From Exiguobacterium aurantiacum DSM 6208 (lineage in GTDB: Bacteria > Bacillota > Bacilli > Exiguobacteriales > Exiguobacteriaceae): a stretch of DNA of 64,000 nt. The stretch covers positions 1,803,001 through 1,867,000 of the forward strand of contig NZ_JNIQ01000001.1 of NCBI RefSeq assembly GCF_000702585.1. The letters run 5' to 3'. Below are positions 58,130 to 64,000 of this stretch, one piece after another. The position numbers and the translations under genes were made by a program. The notes under the pieces were generated by a model that saw only the letters and a program-made list of their open reading frames with translations, did not search any database and was not told the origin of the DNA. Each line of letters opens with the position of its first letter. Positions within the stretch are counted from its first letter, which is position 1.

Positions 58130-58154
58130 GTTTTACGTCTCATTTTTGGGGAAT
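58130..58154 (+). promoter_or_regulatory. Candidate sigma-B promoter of the YflT-like gene
   Basis: GTTTTA (58130-58135), 13 bases, GGGAAT (58149-58154), close to the consensus GTTTAA-N12-14-GGGTAT. It lies 48 bases before the gene. Confidence 0.55.
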
Positions 58155-58202
58155 AGTATATTATTCGATTTTTATGAAGGTGAACGTTTAGGAGGATGAA
58201 TA

Positions 58203-58526
58203 ATGTTAGAAACGAGAATTGTACGAGATATGATGTCGGTCGACCATGAAGTGAACGGGATGGTTTCGGGCGGCTGTGTGAACGAACACATTTACTTATT
58301 CGCGAAAGACGAAGAATTGACGCTCCGCCTCGCCGCTGAAGCAGGCGTCCAGCCTTACCGCATCACGGAGAAAGGGCTCTGGGAGTCACTCGTCTCGAAA
58401 TTCACGAAAAACTCAGACGATCGGATCGAACAGTTGGAAAGCCTCGGCTTGACAAAAGAAATGGTCGAATCGCTTGAAGGCGAGATTCAAGACGGCAAGA
58501 TCGTTCTCGTCTGCGACAAATCATAA
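58203..58526 (+). CDS. YflT-like general stress protein
   Basis: 107 aa. ATG 58203 follows GGAGG. The protein has the alpha-beta pattern of the YflT/GSP17M family (VNEHIYLFAKDEELTLRLAAEA, then a C-terminal helical half with SLGLTKEMVESLEGEIQDGKIVLV). Family members are sigma-B-dependent stress proteins of unknown activity. The upstream promoter-like sequence fits sigma-B. Followed by a strong terminator. Confidence 0.78.
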   Translation: MLETRIVRDMMSVDHEVNGMVSGGCVNEHIYLFAKDEELTLRLAAEAGVQPYRITEKGLWESLVSKFTKNSDDRIEQLESLGLTKEMVESLEGEIQDGKIVLVCDKS

Positions 58527-58540
58527 TGCACTCATGCAGA

Positions 58541-58576
58541 ACGGACCTGACGCGCGCGTCAGGTCCGTATTTTTCA
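58541..58576. terminator. Bidirectional terminator
   Basis: ACGGACCTGACGCG / CGCGTCAGGTCCGT, a perfect 14-bp stem without spacer, followed by TTTTT on the plus strand. Confidence 0.9.
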
Positions 58577-59614
58577 TGATTTCGTATCGTAATAGGCGTC
58601 GACGATTCGTTTGAGTGACCGTTCGTTCAAATCGAGCGGTGCGTACCCGGCCTCGGCCAGAAGTTGTTTCGTGTTCGTATCGACGAAGTTGATGTCGCGA
58701 TTCAAATACGGGTTGAATACTTTGACCATGTCATTGAACGCCTGCTCGACGACGCTCAAAGACGATGTCGGTGTGTCCGTGATGTGTAGATGAGGGAAGG
58801 CGAGCGCGTGTTTCATGTAGTCGAGCATGTCTTCGTTGCGCGGTGGTGTGTCATTCGTCACGTTGTAGATCGTGTTCGGACGAGCGTGTTCGATCGCGGC
58901 GAGAAGGACGTCAGCGACGTAGTCGACCGGGACGAGGTTCGAAGTCCCCGTTTCGGAGCCGACGAGACGAATCGGCCCGTCCGGCGCACCACGACGTTCA
59001 AGGCGGCGCTTGAACACCTCGAGCGCACGCATGTAGCCGTACATCGTGAATTTCGAGTCGGCTTCGCCGGTCTTCGAGTCCCCGACGATGATAGCGGGAC
59101 GGAAGATCGATACGTCGAGATGATGCCGCTCGTCCCAGACCGCCTGTTCCGCATGGGCTTTGCTCTCCTCATACGGGTTATGGAACGGCTGGTCCGTCGC
59201 ATAGAGCGTCTCATGTCCGATTTCACGGACACCGAGCGTATAGGCCGTGCTGACGTGGAAGAAGCGGGGGCACTCGAGCGCTTTCGTGAGCGCGAGTGCT
59301 TGTTTCGTCCCGGTCAAGTTCGTCTCGAACAGCTCGTCCCGGAGCTCTTCGTCGAACTTGACGAGCGCTGCCATATGGAGCACCAGGTCGATCTTCTTTT
59401 TGTTCGTCCCGATGAACGCGTCATCGGCGCCGAGAAGGGGAGACGTCAAGTCCCCGGCGAGGACGTCGATAGATGCAAGTTCTGTCGTCGAGAAGGTGCG
59501 CTTCACTTTTTCCGGTGAGCGGGCGAGCAGGTAGAGCCGATGCCCCCGTGCGATCAATTCCCGTGCCAACCGTCCTCCTAAAAATCCTGTCGCGCCTGTC
59601 ATAAATATGTTCAC
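58574..59614 (-). CDS. Extended SDR / thioester reductase-like (NAD_binding_4) protein
   Basis: 346 aa from GTG 59614 (GAGAGGA upstream). Rossmann TGATGFLGGRLA, then HMAALVKFDEELRD, NLTGTKQALAL, catalytic region HVSTAYTLG and YEESKAHAEQAV (YxxxK replaced by YEESK), and FRPAIIVGDSKTG. This is the family of epimerase-like and fatty-acyl/thioester reductases. No adenylation or carrier domain is present. The substrate is unknown. It stands alone. Confidence 0.85.
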   Translation of the reverse strand: MNIFMTGATGFLGGRLARELIARGHRLYLLARSPEKVKRTFSTTELASIDVLAGDLTSPLLGADDAFIGTNKKKIDLVLHMAALVKFDEELRDELFETNLTGTKQALALTKALECPRFFHVSTAYTLGVREIGHETLYATDQPFHNPYEESKAHAEQAVWDERHHLDVSIFRPAIIVGDSKTGEADSKFTMYGYMRALEVFKRRLERRGAPDGPIRLVGSETGTSNLVPVDYVADVLLAAIEHARPNTIYNVTNDTPPRNEDMLDYMKHALAFPHLHITDTPTSSLSVVEQAFNDMVKVFNPYLNRDINFVDTNTKQLLAEAGYAPLDLNERSLKRIVDAYYDTKS

Positions 59615-59807
59615 AGTGTTCTTCCTCTCTGTCTCAGTCTTCCTCCATCATACCAACATGGGGCCATTCGAGCCACTTTGATCATTTGTTTTCGATTTTG
59701 GGGTTTAACAATTTTTGAAGTGGGTTATGACTTAAAGAGAAGCGTACGCAAGGTACGTCATGACAGTGTTGACCTGTCAAATAACTTAAGTGAGGTTTTT
59801 TAGAATC

Positions 59808-61103
59808 ATGGCAAATCTATTCGGAACTGATAAGGATGGCTACAGGAAGCAGCAAGCAGAGATTGAGAAAGCGGTCGAAGAGAAAGGGATCACCCAGATC
59901 CATATGTATTTCTCGGACGTCCTCGGAGATTTGAAGCTATTGACGCTGTCTGCGAAATTGTTGCCGGAAGTCTTTGAAGGGAAAACGATGTTCGACGGAT
60001 CGTCCATCGACGGATTCTCTTCCATCAAAAACTCAGACTTATTCTTACGCCCGGATTTAGATCGTCCACGGTACGAAAAAGACAGTGACGAGAGCATCCT
60101 CGCCTTCTTCTGTGACGTTTGTACTTCTGAAGGGGAGCGATACGAGTTTGATCCCCGGAACGTCTTGAAAGATGCGCTCGAGCGTGCTGCCCGTGACGGC
60201 TACTCGATTTTCGTAGGGGCCGAGCCGGAGTTCTTTATCTTTGACGAGAACGGTGAATTTTATGACGAGGCCGGATACTTCTCGACCCGCTCGGAAGACA
60301 AAGGCTATGAGGTACGCCAACATATCGCCAACCGCTTGAGCGAAGTCGGCTTCAATATCGAGGCGGTCCACCATGAAGTGGCGCCGGCCCAGCATGAGAT
60401 CGGTATCAAGTATGACGATGCACTCCGTACGGCCGACAATATCCAGTTCTTCAAGGAGATCGTCCAGCTCGCCGCCCAAGAGAAGGGCGCGAAAGTGTCA
60501 TTCCTACCGAAGCCGCTCCGCGATGTGAACGGTTCGGGGATGCATTTGAACATCTCGGTCTGGAAGAACGATAAGGATGGAAAACCGACAGACAACGCCT
60601 TCGAGGAGCCGGATGCGGATTACGGTCTGTCTAAGACGGCCCGTCATTTCATCGAAGGGATCTTGAAGCATGCGCGTGCGACCGCCATCTTCACGAACCC
60701 GCTCCCAGAATCGTATGAACGTCTCGTCCCTGGTTTCGAGGCGCCGGTCAACATCTGCTGGAGCCCGTCGAACCGAAGCTCGATGATCCGGATCCCGGCA
60801 TCGCGCGGTAGTGCGACACGCGTCGAAGTCCGCAACCCGGACCCGAGCGCGAACCCGTACTTGGCGCTCGCCGCTCTCATCTACGCCGGTCTCGAAGGAA
60901 TCGAGCAACAGCTTGAACCGTCGGCACCAAACGAAGATGACTTGTTCGAGTACTCGGCGAAACAAATCGAGAGCCAAGGCATCGCCTCGCTCCCATCGAC
61001 GTTCCATGAGTCGATTCAATCGCTCAAGTCGGACAGCTTCCACAACTATTTCAACGAAGATTTGATCGATCGTTACTTGTCGCTCATCCAAGTCCGCAAG
61101 TAA
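59808..61103 (+). CDS. glnA: Glutamine synthetase, type I (shorter paralogue)
   Basis: 431 aa from ATG 59808. GS signatures: FDGSSIDGFSSI, VGAEPEFFIF, HHEVAPAQHEIGIKY, NGSGMHLNIS, NPLPESYERLVPGFEAPVNI and RIPASRGSATRVEVR. It ligates ammonia to glutamate with ATP in the cytoplasm. The C-terminus (about residues 395-431) is shorter and unlike Bacillus GlnA, lacking the usual HPWE end. No glnR is next to it. An inverted repeat TGACAG-N7-CTGTCA (59761-59779) precedes it but does not match GlnR/TnrA sites. It may be a second GS or a gamma-glutamyl ligase relative. Confidence 0.85.
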   Translation: MANLFGTDKDGYRKQQAEIEKAVEEKGITQIHMYFSDVLGDLKLLTLSAKLLPEVFEGKTMFDGSSIDGFSSIKNSDLFLRPDLDRPRYEKDSDESILAFFCDVCTSEGERYEFDPRNVLKDALERAARDGYSIFVGAEPEFFIFDENGEFYDEAGYFSTRSEDKGYEVRQHIANRLSEVGFNIEAVHHEVAPAQHEIGIKYDDALRTADNIQFFKEIVQLAAQEKGAKVSFLPKPLRDVNGSGMHLNISVWKNDKDGKPTDNAFEEPDADYGLSKTARHFIEGILKHARATAIFTNPLPESYERLVPGFEAPVNICWSPSNRSSMIRIPASRGSATRVEVRNPDPSANPYLALAALIYAGLEGIEQQLEPSAPNEDDLFEYSAKQIESQGIASLPSTFHESIQSLKSDSFHNYFNEDLIDRYLSLIQVRK

Positions 61104-61108
61104 TAAGT

Positions 61109-61148
61109 AAAGACGCCATTCCTCCAACGTGAGGAATGGCGTCTTTTT
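61109..61148. terminator. Bidirectional terminator
   Basis: AAGACGCCATTCCTC / GAGGAATGGCGTCTT 15-bp perfect stem with 6-base loop, followed by TTTTT on the plus strand. Confidence 0.95.
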
Positions 61149-62640
61149 AGTGAATCCCGCGCATATAGCGTTTGATGACGGGTGCGAGGGCGAACAAAAT
61201 CAGACTGAGGACGATGGCGGCGCCACCGATGACACCGAAGTAAATCATCTCGTTCTCCGGCGAGTAAAAGCGGACGAGCTGGGCGTTGATTCCTTGTGCC
61301 GCCGCATTCGACAAGAACCAAAGCGACATCGTTTGGGCCGAGAAGGCCGCCGGTGCGAGTTTCGTCGTCGCCGACAGTCCGACCGGTGACAGGCTGAGCT
61401 CGCCGAGGACGACGATAAAGTAACTGAGGACGAGCCAGAGCGGGTTGACGAGCGTGTCCGGCCCTCCGAAGTAAGCCGGTAGCAAGATGACCAAGAAGCT
61501 GAGTCCGGCGAATAAGATGCCGAACGCGAACTTGACCGGGATGCTCGGCTCACGGTCACCGAGCCGGACCCATAACCAGGCGAACACCGGCGCAAGCATG
61601 ATGATGAACAGCGGATTGAGTGATTGGAACCATGCCGCGCGCAGCTCGAGACCGAGGAAGTTCAAGTTCGTCCGTTGATCAGCGTAGTTGGCGAGAATCG
61701 TCGCCCCTTGCTCCTGGATTGCCCAGAACATGACCGAGGCGATGAAGAGCGGGATGTAGGCGATGATGCGCGACCGCTCGATTTCTGTCGTCTTCGGACT
61801 ACGATACATGACGATGAAGTAGATTGTCGGGATTGCGATCCCGAACACACCGACGAGTCCGATGAACGTGTTGATCGTGAATAGCCCGCGTGGAATCAAG
61901 ACGGCGAGCAGTCCACCGATTACAAGGACGGCGATGGTCGAGTATTTGATCGCGTTTTTCCGTTCTGACGGCGTCAACGGGTTCGGCACGTAGGACCCGG
62001 CTAACCCAAGATTGCCTTTCTTCGTGACGATGAAGACGACGAGCCCGATGAACATCCCGACGGCGGCGAGGGCGAAGCCCCAATGGAAGCCGTAATCGGC
62101 CTGCACTTGTCCGACGATGAGCGGGGAGATAAACGCCCCGAGGTTGATGCCCATATAGAAGATACTGAAACCGGCATCGCGACGACGGTCCGTCTCATGG
62201 TACAAGTCGCCGACGATGCTCGAGACGTTCGGTTTCAAGAGACCGGTGCCGATGACGATCAGCCCCATCGAGATGAACAAGAACGTCAGGCTGCCTAGTA
62301 CCGACAAGACGATATGTCCAAGCATGATGAACACACCGCCGTAGAAGACGGCCCGTGACGTCCCGAACACGCGGTCCGCGAGCCAGCCGCCGATGACCCC
62401 AGACATATAGACGAGCGCCCCGTACACCGACATGATCGACAAGGCGACGTTTCGGTCAAGGCCGAGACCGCCCTCGGACACTTCGTAATACATGTAAAAG
62501 ACAAGGATGGCCCGCATCCCGTAGTACGAGAAACGTTCCCAAAACTCTGTGAAGAACAACGTGAACAATCCTTTAGGTTGTCCGAAAAAACCTTTTTGTG
62601 GCACGCTGTCCACGATTTTCTGTTTATCGATTCTTTCCAT
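61147..62640 (-). CDS. POT family proton-dependent oligopeptide transporter
   Basis: 497 aa with about 14 hydrophobic segments. Signature FTEFWERFSYYGMRAILVFY (ExxERFxYYG) at the N-terminus, GTGLLKPNVSSIVGDLY, FYMGINLGAFISP and SATTKLAPAAFSAQTMSLWF place it in the PTR2/DtpT family. It imports di- and tripeptides with protons. GGGAGGG is upstream of ATG 62640. Single gene. Confidence 0.92.
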   Translation of the reverse strand: MERIDKQKIVDSVPQKGFFGQPKGLFTLFFTEFWERFSYYGMRAILVFYMYYEVSEGGLGLDRNVALSIMSVYGALVYMSGVIGGWLADRVFGTSRAVFYGGVFIMLGHIVLSVLGSLTFLFISMGLIVIGTGLLKPNVSSIVGDLYHETDRRRDAGFSIFYMGINLGAFISPLIVGQVQADYGFHWGFALAAVGMFIGLVVFIVTKKGNLGLAGSYVPNPLTPSERKNAIKYSTIAVLVIGGLLAVLIPRGLFTINTFIGLVGVFGIAIPTIYFIVMYRSPKTTEIERSRIIAYIPLFIASVMFWAIQEQGATILANYADQRTNLNFLGLELRAAWFQSLNPLFIIMLAPVFAWLWVRLGDREPSIPVKFAFGILFAGLSFLVILLPAYFGGPDTLVNPLWLVLSYFIVVLGELSLSPVGLSATTKLAPAAFSAQTMSLWFLSNAAAQGINAQLVRFYSPENEMIYFGVIGGAAIVLSLILFALAPVIKRYMRGIH

Positions 62641-62739
62641 GAAAGATCCCTCCCAACTTTCATATCATAAAAAGAACCGTTATGTTTGTAAAGTAAAAAC
62701 GAATTTCCGCTTCAAAATTTAACTATAATGAAATGAAAC

Positions 62740-62774
62740 TAAAAACCACACTAAACAGCGGGGTTTAGTGTGGT
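62740..62774 (-). terminator. Terminator of the MFS gene
   Basis: ACCACACTAAA / TTTAGTGTGGT stem with 8-base loop; on the minus strand followed by TTTTAGTTT. Confidence 0.82.
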
Positions 62775-62781
62775 CTTAAGG

Positions 62782-64000
62782 TCAAGCCGTCTTCTGTTTG
62801 GCTTCTGTCGCGCGGACCCGACGTCCGAGCTGCCAGTAGATGAGACCGGAGACGCAGCTGGCGAGGCCAACAAGGAGGAGGGCGACGTGGCCGGCACCGC
62901 GATTGAAGAACAAGCTCGCGAACAGCGGCGCCGTCACGCCCCCGATCAACCACTGGATGCTGGCGGCCCCATTGTAGGCCCCGCGCATGTTCTCAGGCGC
63001 GATCATGGCGATGAACGTCTGTTGGACCGGTGACATGATCATCTCCCCGAGCGTATAGAACGCATAGACGGCGAGCAAGATCGAGACGAGCATGAGATAT
63101 GGCGTGCCGACTGAATAAAGGAGACGCGGAACGACGGCGAGGAGCATCATGCCGACACCGAACACGGTCGCCCCGGCGAGCATGACGTTCCCGAACGGTT
63201 TTTGGCCGAGCTTCGAGGCGATCGGGAACTGGAACAAGACGACCATGATGCCGTTCAAGGCGAGCAAGTATGCGAACGGGTTTTGCCGGTCCGTGAACGT
63301 CGGGAACGATTCTCGCAAGAATAGCGGCAACATGCTCTCGACGATGGCAAAGCCCATCGAGATGAAGACGCCGGCGAAAATGAAGACGAGGAAGACGCGG
63401 TCCTGGGCGAAGACGCGCAACACGTCTTGGTTCGACAACGTCTCGTGCTCGGTCGTCTCCGGCAACGTCTCACGAATCCATTTGGCCAGGACGAGCGCAT
63501 AGATCCCGAACACGACTGCCGCCGCGAAAAAGATATATTGTCGGTCGAGGAAGAGGACGGCACTGCCAAGGAGCGGACCGAACGCGGCCCCGATGTTGTG
63601 CCCCATGCGGAGCAAGCCGAACGCTTCGTTCAACTGCTCCGGTTCGGTCACGTCGGCGACCATGGCGCTCGCGGCCGGGTGGAACAGTGAATTCGTCAAA
63701 CCGAGCATCGCGTTTAGAAGCAACAACGGCCAGAACGAGTCGGCGAAGGCGAAGCCGACGAGTGCGAGCGCATCCCCGATGATGGCGATCATCATGACGG
63801 GCTTGCGGCCATAGATGTCCGCGAAACGTCCGCCGATGACCGAGCCGATGAGCGCCATGATCGGTCCTGTCGCCAGGATGACCCCGACTTGGACGTAACT
63901 GTCGAGCTTGTCACTATAGTAGAGGACGAGGAACGGGGCGATCATGAACATCATGACGCCGGTGATCGTCTCGCCGAGAAAACGGATCCAAATGTTGCGG
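62782..64000 (-). CDS. MFS transporter, N-terminus cut by window edge
   Basis: About 405 aa visible; the frame stays open to the edge (RNIWIRFLGETITGVMMFM before the first internal Met), so the gene begins beyond 64000. Motif A-like GGRFADIYGRKPVMM lies between TM2 and TM3; 11-12 hydrophobic segments in two halves with a central loop (RETLPETTEHETLSNQDVLR). It is similar to YttB/MdtG-type drug or sugar efflux pumps; substrate unknown. Ends at its own terminator. Confidence 0.88.
   Translation of the reverse strand, partial: RNIWIRFLGETITGVMMFMIAPFLVLYYSDKLDSYVQVGVILATGPIMALIGSVIGGRFADIYGRKPVMMIAIIGDALALVGFAFADSFWPLLLLNAMLGLTNSLFHPAASAMVADVTEPEQLNEAFGLLRMGHNIGAAFGPLLGSAVLFLDRQYIFFAAAVVFGIYALVLAKWIRETLPETTEHETLSNQDVLRVFAQDRVFLVFIFAGVFISMGFAIVESMLPLFLRESFPTFTDRQNPFAYLLALNGIMVVLFQFPIASKLGQKPFGNVMLAGATVFGVGMMLLAVVPRLLYSVGTPYLMLVSILLAVYAFYTLGEMIMSPVQQTFIAMIAPENMRGAYNGAASIQWLIGGVTAPLFASLFFNRGAGHVALLLVGLASCVSGLIYWQLGRRVRATEAKQKTA

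Noticed and set aside
59761-59779. TGACAG-N7-CTGTCA as a GlnR/TnrA operator before glnA
   Set aside because: The consensus is TGTNA-N7-TNACA; the half-sites here have the opposite polarity.

Overview
The window reads as chromosome of a low-to-mid GC Bacilli member, most likely Exiguobacterium or a close relative. This is an inference from gene content: B-type RNase P RNA, ykoFEDC, GlpP, a thioredoxin-type ArsC, strong AGGAGG ribosome binding sites and T-rich intrinsic terminators. Genes are dense, mostly single or in short operons, and often separated by terminators shared by convergent genes.

Left part (1-34 kb) is ordinary core and niche genome. It holds the start of argG, a CapA-like lipoprotein, a PutP symporter with a perfect cre-like site, tag, dedA, arsC plus a CPA2 antiporter, glpP plus an SDR, and an alarmone-type HD hydrolase. 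It also holds a CaCA antiporter behind a yybP-ykoY (Mn2+) riboswitch, a GT2-GtrA protein, a DEDDh exonuclease, a Cys-rich DUF326 protein, tRNA-Ala(GGC), a GlcU-type sugar transporter and msrA behind an S-box (SAM-I) riboswitch. Then come an amidase, rlmN, an SMP-30 protein, a CobW-type GTPase with a Zur-like box, and the TPP-riboswitch-controlled thiamin precursor importer ykoFEDC. These are followed by a transglycosylase, a CPBP protease, an alpha/beta hydrolase, a response regulator / histidine kinase / ABC exporter cluster and a subtilisin-like protease.

The accessory core is at 35.7-43.0 kb. rnpB is followed by ypsC (a 23S rRNA methyltransferase family gene), whose last codons have been replaced by a 7,240-bp integrative element. 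A perfect 38-bp direct repeat (35685-35722 and 42925-42962) marks attL and attR; the displaced original 3' end of ypsC and its terminator lie beyond attR. Copies of ATTGCACAC lie inside both ends and look like integrase arm sites. The element carries a tyrosine integrase gene with two in-frame TAG codons and an altered catalytic motif, and two LexA-like boxes. Its AT-rich two-gene operon encodes a Panacea-domain (DUF4065/SocA-like) protein and an unrecognised 233-aa partner, a toxin-antitoxin-like arrangement. It also carries a complete ISL3-family insertion sequence with 8-bp target duplication, an HNH nuclease with a second domain, a holin-like remnant, a membrane-anchored coiled-coil protein and small phage-like genes. 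This is the most promising place for an undescribed system: a probably immobilised, damage-responsive element with a PanA-type module.

The right part (43-64 kb) returns to chromosome. It holds a nuclease-like lipoprotein, a Gfo/Idh oxidoreductase, an AGCS symporter, a YihY-family protein, a second PutP paralogue, a D,D-carboxypeptidase and an M32 peptidase plus GDPD. It continues with a DUF4397 surface protein with its class F sortase, a MarR regulator, a RelA/SpoT-domain protein, a YflT-like stress protein with a sigma-B-like promoter, an extended SDR, a glutamine synthetase paralogue, a POT peptide transporter and an MFS transporter cut by the window end. No CRISPR array or replication origin was seen.
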